Source: Mesonia oceanica (GTDB taxonomy: Bacteria; Bacteroidota; Bacteroidia; Flavobacteriales; Flavobacteriaceae). Taken from it: DNA of 64,000 nucleotides. Both the position numbers and the translations under genes were made by a program. Positions 26,160 to 34,474 of the stretch are shown piece after piece. A model generated the notes under the pieces. The model was given only the letters and a program-made list of their open reading frames with translations, ran no database searches and was not told the origin of the DNA. Each line of letters opens with the position of its first letter. The stretch's first letter is position 1. The stretch covers positions 157,178-221,177 of the forward strand of contig NZ_CABVMM010000009.1 in the NCBI RefSeq assembly GCF_902499555.1, written 5' to 3'.

Positions 26160-27398
26160 TTGAATTTTGAATATTTTATCTCTAAACGCTTAATAAGCGC
26201 AAAAGATTATAAAAGTAGTATTTCAGCGCCAATAATTAAAATTGCAGTTTCCGCAATTGCTGTGGGCGTGATTATGATGCTTATTGCTGTGGCTACCGGA
26301 GTAGGGTTAAAGCAGAAAATTAGGGATAAAATTGCCGCTTTTAACGGACATATTATTATTAATAACCTTAATAACAATAACTCCCAGGAAACGCAGAAAC
26401 CTATTTCTACCCATCAAGATTTTTATCCGGAGTTTAATTCTGTTGAAGGAATTGATCACATTCAAGGCGTAGCTACCAAATACGGAATAATAAGAACCGA
26501 AACCGATTTTGAAGGAATTATCGTAAAAGGCGTTGGTACCGATTACCGTTGGGATTATTTAAAGGAATACTTAGTAGAAGGAAAGCTTCCCGTCTATAAA
26601 AAAGATGGCTATAGTACTGAAATTTTAATTTCTGAATACCTCTCTAAACGTTTAGGTTTTAAGGTAGGCGATAAGGTAATTGTTTACTTTATGAATGAAG
26701 AAAACCGTGACCGTCCACGATTGGTGGCTTTTCAGGTAAGCGGAATTTTTAATTCCGGGTTTCAGGAATTTGATGAAACTTATTTAATTGCAGATATCAA
26801 TCAGTTGCGCCGTTTAAATAAATGGAATGAGGATGAAGTAGGGAATTTTGAGGTATTTATTGATGATTTTGATGAGGTAGACGTAAAAGGAGGTGAGGTT
26901 TATGAAAACATCGGTTCGTTTTTAGATGCCAAAACCATTCGTCAAGCTTTTCCTTCGATATTTGAATGGGTTTCCCTTTTCGATTTCAACATAGCTTTAA
27001 TCATTGGAATTATGATTATCGTTTCCGGGATCAATATGATTACCGCATTATTAGTATTGATTTTAGAAAGAACTCAAATGATAGGAATGTTGAAAGCCAT
27101 GGGCAGTACCGATTGGAGCATTCGAAAAATATTTTTGTACAACGCGGCTTACCTCATCATCAAAGGTCTTCTCTATGGAAACATTATTGGTATTGGTATT
27201 TTGCTTGCGCAGAAATATTTTAAGTTGATTCCGTTAAATCCAGAAACCTATTATGTAACCGAGGCTCCTATTTATTTTAATTGGGATTATATACTATTAG
27301 TAAATATAGGTACTTTATTATTATGTATGGTAATGCTACTAATTCCATCTTATATTATAACCAGAATCACACCCTCTAAGTCTATTAGGTTTGAGTAA
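26160..27398 (+). CDS. LolC/LolE-type ABC transporter permease
   Basis: This 412-residue protein has the MacB/FtsX-like plan. TM1 is at about residues 25-48 (IIKIAVSAIAVGVIMMLIAVATGVGL). A large periplasmic MacB-type domain follows to about 270. Three C-terminal helices follow (FNIALIIGIMIIVSGINMITALLVLIL; NAAYLIIKGLLYGNIIGIGILLA; YILLVNIGTLLLCMVMLLIPSYI). ILERTQMIGMLKAMGSTDWSIRKIF is the coupling region that meets the ATPase. It probably takes part in lipoprotein release from the inner membrane. The start is TTG, because a stop lies in frame at 26145-26147 and no ATG precedes the conserved start. No LolD-like ATPase is adjacent. Confidence 0.85.
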   Translation: MNFEYFISKRLISAKDYKSSISAPIIKIAVSAIAVGVIMMLIAVATGVGLKQKIRDKIAAFNGHIIINNLNNNNSQETQKPISTHQDFYPEFNSVEGIDHIQGVATKYGIIRTETDFEGIIVKGVGTDYRWDYLKEYLVEGKLPVYKKDGYSTEILISEYLSKRLGFKVGDKVIVYFMNEENRDRPRLVAFQVSGIFNSGFQEFDETYLIADINQLRRLNKWNEDEVGNFEVFIDDFDEVDVKGGEVYENIGSFLDAKTIRQAFPSIFEWVSLFDFNIALIIGIMIIVSGINMITALLVLILERTQMIGMLKAMGSTDWSIRKIFLYNAAYLIIKGLLYGNIIGIGILLAQKYFKLIPLNPETYYVTEAPIYFNWDYILLVNIGTLLLCMVMLLIPSYIITRITPSKSIRFE

Positions 27399-27500
27399 GC
27401 TAGTAAGTAGTTTTTAGTAAACGGTATTCAGTACATTTCATAGAGCCGCTAACTTCATTTTTCAATTTCGATTTCAACTTCAATTTCAACATCTAATTCC

Positions 27501-27508
27501 TATATTTG
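27501..27508 (+). promoter_or_regulatory. Promoter -7 box for the cysteine synthase-type gene
   Basis: TATATTTG fits TAnnTTTG and lies 22 bases before the ATG at 27531. A T/C/A-rich stretch with repeated TTTCAA words (27457-27490) precedes it and covers the -33 region. Confidence 0.65.
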
Positions 27509-27530
27509 CAGTCCAAAAATTGAAAAAGAA

Positions 27531-28511
27531 ATGGATTACAAAAACAATATATTAGAAACCATCGGGAATACACCATTGGTGAAAATAAATAAACTGGTAG
27601 CAGATATTCCGGCATTGGTTTTAGCAAAATACGAAACCTTTAATCCCGGTAATTCCGTAAAAGATAGGATGGCTATAAAAATGATAGAAGCTGCCGAAGA
27701 GCAAGGGCTTATTCTACCTGGCGGGACTATCGTGGAAGGAACTTCAGGAAACACCGGAATGGGCTTAGCCTTGGCCGCCATTATAAAAGGATACAAAATG
27801 GTTTGTACCTTAGCCGATAAGCAAAGTAAAGAGAAAATAGATATTCTACGCGCGGTAGGATGCGAGGTGATTGTTTGCCCTACAAATGTAGGACCGGAAC
27901 ATCCTGACTCTTATTATTCAACCGCCAAAAGAATTGCTGCCGAACGTCCTAACTCTTGGTACGTTAATCAATACGATAATTTGGCCAATACCCAAGCGCA
28001 TTACGAAAGTACAGGACCAGAGATTTGGGAGCAGACCGATGGGAAAGTCACTCATTTTGTAGTAGGAGTAGGAACTGGTGGGACCATTTCCGGAGTTGGA
28101 AAATACCTAAAAGAACAAAATCCAAATGTGAAAATTTGGGGAGTGGATACCTATGGTTCGGTTTTTAAAAAATATCATGAAACAGGAGAGTTCGATGAAA
28201 ATGAAATCTACCCCTATGTAACCGAAGGTATCGGAGAAGACATTTTGCCAAAAAATGTGAATTTTGATATCATCGATGGTTTCACCAAAGTAACCGATAA
28301 AGATGCAGCGGTTTATACTAGAAGGTTAGCGCAAGAAGAAGGTATGTTTTTAGGGAATTCTGCCGGTGCGGCAATCAAAGGATTACTTCAGCTAAAAGAT
28401 GAATTTAAAGAAGACGATGTCGTCGTGGTTCTTTTTCACGATCACGGAAGCCGTTACATTGGTAAAATTTACAACGACGAGTGGATGAAAGAACAGGGAT
28501 TTATGGAGTAG
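27531..28511 (+). CDS. PLP-dependent cysteine synthase / cystathionine beta-synthase family enzyme
   Basis: This 326-residue fold-type II PLP enzyme carries IGNTPLVKINKL, NPGNSVKDRMA with the PLP lysine, EGTSGNTGMGLALAA (substrate loop), VVGVGTGGTISGVGKYLKE (phosphate loop) and GNSAGAA near the cofactor nitrogen. It either makes cysteine from O-acetylserine and sulfide or condenses serine with homocysteine. The sequence lacks the C-terminal CBS domains of eukaryotic cystathionine beta-synthase. It stands alone between a permease and a terminator, so context does not decide the substrate. Confidence 0.85.
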   Translation: MDYKNNILETIGNTPLVKINKLVADIPALVLAKYETFNPGNSVKDRMAIKMIEAAEEQGLILPGGTIVEGTSGNTGMGLALAAIIKGYKMVCTLADKQSKEKIDILRAVGCEVIVCPTNVGPEHPDSYYSTAKRIAAERPNSWYVNQYDNLANTQAHYESTGPEIWEQTDGKVTHFVVGVGTGGTISGVGKYLKEQNPNVKIWGVDTYGSVFKKYHETGEFDENEIYPYVTEGIGEDILPKNVNFDIIDGFTKVTDKDAAVYTRRLAQEEGMFLGNSAGAAIKGLLQLKDEFKEDDVVVVLFHDHGSRYIGKIYNDEWMKEQGFME

Positions 28512-28579
28512 TGTCCTGCTTGAAAACTCTATAGAGATTTTAAACCTCAAGCGGTTAATAATAATTTCTGACTAGCATA

Positions 28580-28624
28580 TTTACCCGAATCAACTTACAA
28601 ATCAGTTGGTTCGGGTAATTTTTT
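28580..28624 (+). terminator. Intrinsic terminator
   Basis: TTACCCGAATCAAC pairs imperfectly with GTTGGTTCGGGTAA across a short loop, followed by TTTTTT. It ends the cysteine synthase-type transcript. Confidence 0.75.
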
Positions 28625-28734
28625 AATAAAAATAATTCGAAAATATTTAGAGAAATAAAATATTGGATTACTTTTATACCCCAAACAGATATGGCTTTCG
28701 AGCTGTTTAAATAAACAATTCATAACTAAATAAA

Positions 28735-29505
28735 ATGAAAAAAACAATCTACTCCTTGGCATTTCTTTGCCTATCCTTATCAACATTAAGTTGTAGTAGC
28801 GATGATTCTGTTTCAGATGAATTTGACAATGTTAATGGTAATGTTGAGGTTAAATTAATTAAATCTATAGCTGTTACTTCCGCTCAAGACCCGCAAGAAA
28901 ATAAAAATATAAATTTGACGTATACTTCAGACGGTCTTTTGAATACCATTACAGATGGTGTTGAAAATAGTATTTTTGTTTATGATAATGATGATAACCT
29001 TTCTAATATTACCGGCGGAGGTGATAATTTAACGATTGAAGAGTTATATGAATCTCCTTATGATGCATTTGAAACGGGCGAAGTTCTTGTGTATGATGAT
29101 AATGGAAACCCGCAAACCATTGAGTTTTACGAGGAAGAATATGACTATGACGTTGAGGATTATGTAATGAAAACATATACAGCAGAAGTTACTTATGATG
29201 ATGCGCACAATCCATACTTTTATACTTTAAAAGCAGGAGGAATTATAGACGTATTGGATGATGTACAGTTAAATTTTAGTATGAATCCGCAAGCTCCAGA
29301 AATCGTACAAGCACGTTTACTTTTCCCTATGAATAATCCTTCTCAGCTTGTTTATAAAAATGAAGCAGGCGAAATTATCTATACCATTAACGCTAACTAT
29401 GTTTATGATAATGAGAACTATCCAACTTCGGTCACAGTAACCGCTGTTGCTGTTCAAGATTCAGAGCAAAGTACTTATACTGCAGTTTATGAGTATGTAG
29501 AATAA
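28735..29505 (+). CDS. Lipoprotein with YD-repeat-like strands, function unknown
   Basis: This 256-residue lipoprotein (signal ...LSLSTLSCSSDD) contains several short strand-turn units of the form YDNDDNLSNI, LVYDDNGNPQTIEFY and YVYDNENYPTSVTV. They recall the Y-D-x-x-G-x-L repeats of RHS/YD proteins and the DUF4595-like lipoproteins of Bacteroidota. It is very acidic. I do not recognise a catalytic motif. A decayed relative of similar style follows at 29632-30270. Secretion and attachment to a membrane are well supported; function is not. Confidence 0.7.
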   Translation: MKKTIYSLAFLCLSLSTLSCSSDDSVSDEFDNVNGNVEVKLIKSIAVTSAQDPQENKNINLTYTSDGLLNTITDGVENSIFVYDNDDNLSNITGGGDNLTIEELYESPYDAFETGEVLVYDDNGNPQTIEFYEEEYDYDVEDYVMKTYTAEVTYDDAHNPYFYTLKAGGIIDVLDDVQLNFSMNPQAPEIVQARLLFPMNNPSQLVYKNEAGEIIYTINANYVYDNENYPTSVTVTAVAVQDSEQSTYTAVYEYVE

Positions 29506-29569
29506 ACTTTTTAAGATTCACTTTTTTTGAATTGCTCAGTGAATTTTTGAACTGAGTTTTAATAAAAAT

Positions 29570-29611
29570 AAAAAAGGCTTCTCATAATAAATTGAGAAGT
29601 CTTTTTTATTT
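29570..29611 (+). terminator. Intrinsic terminator
   Basis: AAAAAGGCTTCTCA (about 29571-29584) pairs with TGAGAAGTCTTTTTT after a short AT-rich loop. It closes the lipoprotein gene at 28735-29505. Confidence 0.8.
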
Positions 29612-29631
29612 TTAAGATTTCCTATCGAAAA

Positions 29632-30270
29632 ATGAAAATCTTGAAAATAATGTTTTCCCTACTCATAGTTTTTTTGATTGAACTGCAATGATAGACAGAG
29701 AAGTTTAGTGCTTAATCCTGAAAATGTTAAATTTGTAAATGAAGAGGTTCAATATGATTACCTTATTAAAAGTATGTAGAAATCAATGAGAAAAAATAGG
29801 GAACCGATATAGAGTTAAATGCTTTTATAACAAAAAAATAAACTAATAAAAACCCATAATTGCAAATTTAATAATTGTAGCATTGGTTCTTAGAAGGATA
29901 TGCTATATGACAATAATAAAAATTTGATCGGTTCATCTGTAACAAATGATTCTATAATGGGCTTAGATACTTTAAAAATATCGCAAAATAAATTTTATAA
30001 TTCAAAAGATAATTTAATTCAAATAAAAAGAAATAACGATGATAAATACTTTAATGAGTATTTTGATTATAACGATCTCATAGAGATTTAATTGAGAAGA
30101 TTTTAAAAAGTAATAAAAGTCGAATTAGAAAAAACAAATTGTTTAGTATTCATAACTGTTTAATAAAATATAATTATAATCAACATGGACATTTAGTAGA
30201 AGAAACGACATTTAATCATGTGGATAAAGAATATAGAACTATCTGTTATCAGATTGAAAAGAAAAACTGA
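29632..30270 (+). pseudogene. Decayed YD-repeat-like lipoprotein
   Basis: Broken coding pieces in the same direction make up a former lipoprotein. MKILKIMFSLLIVFLIE is a signal peptide. After a frameshift comes CNDRQRSLVLNPENVKFVNEEVQYDYLIKSM. Beyond stops comes YDNNKNLIGSSVTND...FYNSKDNLIQIKRNND (29900-30090). Last is YNYNQHGHLVEETTFNHVDKEYRTI ending at 30268-30270. The Y-D-x-x-x-x-L units resemble the intact lipoprotein at 28735. Several stops and frameshifts interrupt it, so no full protein can be made. It fills the otherwise gene-free stretch 29612-30370. Confidence 0.65.
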
Positions 30271-30370
30271 TTGGAATTTATTTTTAATATGAATGTCTAT
30301 AAAGAAATAAGAAAAATTTAGCGAGAATTTTCTTTAAGCATACAAGATTTTTAAAATCAATAAAAAGTAA

Positions 30371-30378
30371 TAACTTTG
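30371..30378 (+). promoter_or_regulatory. Promoter -7 box for the mazEF pair
   Basis: TAACTTTG matches TAnnTTTG and lies 19 bases before the ATG at 30398. Confidence 0.6.
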
Positions 30379-30397
30379 TATTTACAAAATAAAGGTA

Positions 30398-30643
30398 ATG
30401 GAAGCTTCAATTATTAAAATAGGAAACTCAAAAGGATTGAGATTAAGTAAAACAATCCTTGAAAAATATCATATTAAAGATAAAGTAGAGCTAATTTTAG
30501 AGAAAGGACAAATTATTTTACGCCCAATACATTCTCCTAGGAAAAACTGGGAAGATAAATTTAAAAAAATGGCAGAAAATAATGATGATGAATTGCTTGT
30601 GAATGATGTGTTTGGAGATGAAAATTTTGATGAATGGAATTAA
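30398..30643 (+). CDS. mazE: MazE/AbrB-type antitoxin
   Basis: This 81-residue protein has an N-terminal swapped-hairpin AbrB/MazE DNA-binding domain (EASIIKIGNSKGLRLSKTILEKYHIKDKVELILEKGQIILRP) and an acidic, flexible C-terminus (NNDDELLVNDVFGDENFDEWN) of the kind that wraps around MazF. It would neutralise the toxin and repress its own promoter as a complex. Its end overlaps the toxin start by 10 bases, the standard coupling of such pairs. Confidence 0.88.
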   Translation: MEASIIKIGNSKGLRLSKTILEKYHIKDKVELILEKGQIILRPIHSPRKNWEDKFKKMAENNDDELLVNDVFGDENFDEWN

Positions 30644-30957
30644 GTCAATATTTAATTGTTCTTGTAAATCTTAATCCTACTGTTGGAAGTGAAATAAAGA
30701 AGACCCGGCCTTGTGTGATTATCTCGCCTAACGAGATGAATAAATATTTAAGAACTGTAGTTGTCGCGCCAATGACAACAAATCTTAAAAAGTATCCAAC
30801 TCGTGTTTCCATTAAAGCAAACGATAAAAAAGGAATGATAGCAATTGATCAAATTCGAACGATTGATAAACAACAAATTGTAAAAATATTCAATTCCCTT
30901 ACTGAAAGCGAGATTAGGAAATGTAAAGCAGTACTAAAGGAAACATTTGTTGATTAA
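30634..30957 (+). CDS. mazF: MazF/PemK-type mRNA interferase toxin
   Basis: This 107-residue protein has the MazF fold: LIVLVNLNPTVGSEIKKTRPCVIISPNEMN (with the catalytic arginine in TRPCV), VVVAPMTTN with the catalytic threonine in the PMTT context, and KKGMIAIDQIRTIDKQQIVK. It likely cuts mRNA at short sequence motifs; its cleavage motif cannot be read. It begins inside the mazE end. The family's usual opening G(D/E)-I/V-hydrophobic pattern is replaced by LSQYLIVLVNLNP, a slight oddity that does not touch the catalytic residues. Confidence 0.88.
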   Translation: MELSQYLIVLVNLNPTVGSEIKKTRPCVIISPNEMNKYLRTVVVAPMTTNLKKYPTRVSIKANDKKGMIAIDQIRTIDKQQIVKIFNSLTESEIRKCKAVLKETFVD

Positions 30958-31070
30958 AAGAAGTAATCAATTAACATTCAACTCCCTTAATCTTTAATCT
31001 CAAAATCTTCTTCAACAAATCCTGAAAAAATAATTAGAAAATCCTTACCTTAGAATATAAGTTTTAAGAA

Positions 31071-31781
31071 ATGAGGTATTTATCAGCGTTATATTTATTC
31101 TTATTTATATTTAGTTCTTGTGGTTCCACTTCAGAAATGTCGGATCACGAAGTAGCTAATATTTCTCCAAATTCAAATACCATTTCTTACCTGGCATTGG
31201 GTGATTCTTATACCATCGGAGAAAGCGTTGCTGAGAGTGAACGTTGGCCGGTACAATTAGCAGATAAGTTCCGCAACGATGGTTTTAGCATAGAAAACCC
31301 AAAAATTATAGCTAGAACAGGTTGGCGCACAGATGAGCTATTAGAAGCGATGAATGAAGAATTGGGAACTAAAAAATACGATTTAGTTTCGGTGCTAATA
31401 GGGGTTAACAATCAATATCAAAATAGGGATATTGAGCAGTTTCAACAAGAATTTAAAGTGATTTTACAAAAAGCAATAGCGCAATGTAAAACAGGAAAAA
31501 AAGGTGTTTTTGTTGTGAGTATTCCCGACTATGGCGTAACCCCTTTTGCTCAACATAGTAATACCAAAGAAATTTCAAACGAAATTGCAATATATAATGA
31601 GGTTTGTAAAAACATTAGTGCTAATGTTGGTGTAAAATACGTTTACATTACCGATATTTCTAAGGAAGCCGAATTTAATTCTGGATTGATAGCCGGTGAT
31701 GGATTACATCCAAGTGGTGAAATGTACCGCAGATGGGTAGAGAAAATTTATTCTGAAGTAAGAGAGTTATTAAACAAGTAA
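31071..31781 (+). CDS. SGNH/GDSL-family esterase lipoprotein
   Basis: This 236-residue lipoprotein (signal LFLFIFSSCGS) has the SGNH hydrolase blocks. Block I is LALGDSYTIGESV with the nucleophile serine, block III is VLIGVNNQYQ with the oxyanion asparagine, and block V is GDGLHPSGEMY with the catalytic histidine. It would hydrolyse esters, perhaps acetyl groups on surface polymers or lipids. Its stop codon abuts the ATG of the DUF2851 gene with no gap, so the genes are translationally coupled. Confidence 0.88.
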   Translation: MRYLSALYLFLFIFSSCGSTSEMSDHEVANISPNSNTISYLALGDSYTIGESVAESERWPVQLADKFRNDGFSIENPKIIARTGWRTDELLEAMNEELGTKKYDLVSVLIGVNNQYQNRDIEQFQQEFKVILQKAIAQCKTGKKGVFVVSIPDYGVTPFAQHSNTKEISNEIAIYNEVCKNISANVGVKYVYITDISKEAEFNSGLIAGDGLHPSGEMYRRWVEKIYSEVRELLNK

Positions 31782-33062
31782 ATGAAGGAAGATTTTTTAC
31801 ATTACCTGTGGAAATTTAAAAAGTTTAATTTTCTAAAAGCAGAGACAACTGCTGGAGAAAATATAAAAATTTTAAATTCAGGACTTCATAATGTTCAAAA
31901 TCCCGGCCCTGATTTTTTTAATGCAAAAATTGAAATTGGCAATCAACTTTGGGCTGGTAATGTAGAAATTCATTTAAAATCGAGTGATTGGTATGCACAT
32001 CATCACGAACGGGATGCTCATTATGACAATGTGATTCTACATGTTGTTTGGGAAGACGATGTGGCTGTTTTCAGAAAAGATAAAACCCAAATCCCGACCC
32101 TTCAGTTGAAGGACTGGACTTTACCAGAAATGCTGTCCAATTATAAAAATTTATTAGAAGCTCCCCAAAAATGGATCAATTGTGAAAGCGATTTTCATCA
32201 ATTTACAGATTTTCAACTCAAGAATTGGTTGGAGCGTTTGTATGTGGAACGCTTAGAACAAAAGTCTATACTCATTAAAAAACTTTTAAAAGAAACTGAA
32301 AATAATTGGGAAGCAGTACTTTTTCAGTTACTCGCTAAAAATTTCGGTTTAAATAAAAATGGAAAAGCTTTCTTAGCGATGGCAAAATCAATTCCATTTT
32401 CAGTAGTTAGAAAAATAGAAGAGGTAGAAATTCTGGAAGCTTTGTACTTTGGTCAGGCCAATTTATTATCGCAAGAAACAGATGATTCTTATTTTATTCA
32501 GCTTCAAAAAGAATATGAGTATTTAAAACATAAATTTCAGTTGCAAGCCAATCAGCAAGAGGTTCAGTTTTTTAGGTTACGACCTCCTAATTTCCCAACA
32601 ATTCGCTTATCGCAATTGGCACAGTTGTATATTCATCAGAAAAATTTATTCAGCAAAATAAAAGCTATACAAACGTTGGAAGAAATCTATCAACTTTTTG
32701 AAATAGAAACTTCTTCCTATTGGAAAAACCATTATTCCTTTGGAAAAGAAAGTAAAGTCACCACCAAAAAGCTAAGCAAGAAATTTATAGATTTATTAAT
32801 TATCAATTCTATTGTTCCTATTAAATTCGCTTACCAAAAATCTCAAGGGAAAGTAGAAGTAGAAAATCTGTTTCATATTTTAGAATCGATTGAAGCAGAA
32901 AGCAATTCAAGCATTAAAAAATTCAATCAACTCAGGGATAAAACCGCTAGTAATGCCTTAGAATCACAAGCACTTTTACAGTTAAAATCAAATTATTGTG
33001 ATTTAAATAAATGCCTGCAATGCGAATTAGGCTTAAGTTTGTTGCAAAGAAAGGCTTCGTGA
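31782..33062 (+). CDS. DUF2851 family protein
   Basis: This 426-residue cytoplasmic protein belongs to DUF2851, widespread in Bacteroidota and of unknown function. Its N-terminus shows the family's hallmark: EDFLHYLWKFKKFNF, LNSGLHNVQNPGPDFFNAKIEIGNQLWAGNVEIHLKSSDWYAHHHERDAHYDNVILHVVWEDD. The dense His/Asp/Glu pattern there looks like a nuclease-like or metal-binding core, by inspection only. Two cysteine pairs near the end (YCDLNKCLQCELG) could bind metal. It is coupled to the SGNH gene upstream. Confidence 0.85.
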   Translation: MKEDFLHYLWKFKKFNFLKAETTAGENIKILNSGLHNVQNPGPDFFNAKIEIGNQLWAGNVEIHLKSSDWYAHHHERDAHYDNVILHVVWEDDVAVFRKDKTQIPTLQLKDWTLPEMLSNYKNLLEAPQKWINCESDFHQFTDFQLKNWLERLYVERLEQKSILIKKLLKETENNWEAVLFQLLAKNFGLNKNGKAFLAMAKSIPFSVVRKIEEVEILEALYFGQANLLSQETDDSYFIQLQKEYEYLKHKFQLQANQQEVQFFRLRPPNFPTIRLSQLAQLYIHQKNLFSKIKAIQTLEEIYQLFEIETSSYWKNHYSFGKESKVTTKKLSKKFIDLLIINSIVPIKFAYQKSQGKVEVENLFHILESIEAESNSSIKKFNQLRDKTASNALESQALLQLKSNYCDLNKCLQCELGLSLLQRKAS

Positions 33063-33064
33063 CC

Positions 33065-33072
33065 TAAATTTG
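33065..33072 (+). promoter_or_regulatory. Promoter -7 box, nearly leaderless gene
   Basis: TAAATTTG fits TAnnTTTG. It begins two bases after the DUF2851 stop and ends five bases before the ATG at 33078. Confidence 0.55.
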
Positions 33073-33077
33073 TAGAG

Positions 33078-33308
33078 ATGATAAATTTTATTTCAAATAT
33101 CCGCTATTATTTTGAGCGTAACGGTTTTTACGTAAGTTCCCGCGTGGCAGATAGATTGGGGATGCGTGTTAAAAGTGTACGATTGTTTTTTATCTATGTT
33201 TCCTTTGCTACTTTCGGTATCGGTTTTGCCATTTACCTTACCTTGGCTTTTTGGTTAAAACTGAAAGATTTAATTTATACTAAACGTACGTCTGTCTTTG
33301 ATTTATAG
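33078..33308 (+). CDS. PspC-domain membrane protein
   Basis: This 76-residue protein has the PspC layout: a short amphipathic lead containing GFYVSSRVADRLGMRVKSVRLFFIY, then one long hydrophobic helix VSFATFGIGFAIYLTLAFWL. PspC domains take part in envelope-stress responses, but this single-domain form has no partner gene nearby. Its end overlaps the TTG start of the ion channel gene by 11 bases. Confidence 0.8.
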   Translation: MINFISNIRYYFERNGFYVSSRVADRLGMRVKSVRLFFIYVSFATFGIGFAIYLTLAFWLKLKDLIYTKRTSVFDL

Positions 33309-34341
33309 AGATCCTTTAAAGAAAATTTCCCTTAAAAAATACTTAGGTTCTAGGGTTACCGTTGCGCTAATCTTGTTGGGAGGAGTGTTTTTAGTTGGTA
33401 TTTTGGGGTATAAATTATTTTCGGGATATACGTGGACCGATGCTATTTACATGACTGTTATTACCATTACCACCATTGGTTTTGGAGAAGTACAGCAATT
33501 AAGTCCGCAAGAAAAATTACTTACTTCAGTTTACATCATTTGTAGTATCTTTTTCGTGGGGTATGCAATTTCGGTGATTACAGAATATATGTTAAGTAAA
33601 AACAATATAGGAAATTTAAGAGCAAAAAAAGTGAAATCTAAAATAGATGCATTAAAAGACCACATTATTGTTTGTGGCTACGGAAGAAATGGTAATCAAG
33701 CTGTAAGTAAACTATTGGCCTACAATAAGAATTTTGTGGTGATAGATCACGATGAGAAAGTATTAGAGCCATTATATGATTCAGGGATGCTTTATATTAA
33801 TGGAAATGCCACCGAAGATGAAGTGTTGAAAGAAGCAGGAATTGAACGCGCTTCTACCTTAATGTGTACTTTACCCGGTGATGCCGATAATGTTTTTATC
33901 GTACTTTCTGCGAAACAACTTAATGAAAAACTAAAAATTATAAGTAGGGCGACAAAAGAAAGTACTACCTACAAATTAAAACTGGCCGGAGCCGATAACG
34001 TAATTATGCCCGATAAAATTGGAGGGGATCACATGGCGAGTTTAGTGGTGACTCCAGATTTAGTTGAATTTTTAGGGCATCTTTCTGTTTCCCGTCAAGA
34101 GGGAAGTATTAATATTGAAGAAATGGATTTTGATCATATCTGTACCGATGGTCAAGAACATGCCATAAAAGAATTAGACCTTCGTAAAAAAACGGGATGT
34201 ACTGTGATTGGTTATCGTGCTCCAGATGGAAATTACAGTGTAAACCCAGATCCGGATATGATAATAAGAAAAAACTCGAAGCTTATTTTTATTGGTAAAC
34301 CCGAACAAATTGAAAAGCTAAAACAAACCTATAAAGATTAA
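33298..34341 (+). CDS. Potassium channel with RCK (TrkA-N/TrkA-C) domains
   Basis: This 347-residue protein has two transmembrane helices (about residues 20-40 and 70-92) around a pore loop with the selectivity filter TTIGFGEV. A Rossmann-type RCK domain follows (DHIIVCGYGRNGNQAVSKLL, VVIDHDEKVLE, YINGNATEDEVLKEAGIERA), then a TrkA-C domain (SINIEEMDFDHI...LIFIGKPEQIEKL). It resembles MthK-like channels gated by ligand binding to RCK. GFGE rather than GYGD is a known potassium-filter variant. The start is a TTG that overlaps the PspC gene; no ATG precedes the first helix. Confidence 0.88.
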   Translation: MIYRDPLKKISLKKYLGSRVTVALILLGGVFLVGILGYKLFSGYTWTDAIYMTVITITTIGFGEVQQLSPQEKLLTSVYIICSIFFVGYAISVITEYMLSKNNIGNLRAKKVKSKIDALKDHIIVCGYGRNGNQAVSKLLAYNKNFVVIDHDEKVLEPLYDSGMLYINGNATEDEVLKEAGIERASTLMCTLPGDADNVFIVLSAKQLNEKLKIISRATKESTTYKLKLAGADNVIMPDKIGGDHMASLVVTPDLVEFLGHLSVSRQEGSINIEEMDFDHICTDGQEHAIKELDLRKKTGCTVIGYRAPDGNYSVNPDPDMIIRKNSKLIFIGKPEQIEKLKQTYKD

Positions 34342-34474
34342 AAGAAGTTGCTTTTCTTTAACATTTACTTTACATTTTAACTCCTAAGCTTTTGAAATAG
34401 AGATTTTTTTTATGATATTGGGGGCTTTATAAATTTTAAATATTTTAATTCCATTAACAAAACGACGATATTTT

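Noticed and set aside
26160..27398. FtsX partner for the ftsE gene
   Set aside because: The topology (large periplasmic MacB-type domain after one helix, three helices at the end, over 400 residues) fits LolC/E-type permeases, and it is 11 kb from ftsE.
27452..27490. Short repeats of TTTCAA words suggesting a CRISPR or tandem-repeat array
   Set aside because: The units are only 6-12 bases, irregular and low in complexity; no spacer structure or cas gene is present in the window.
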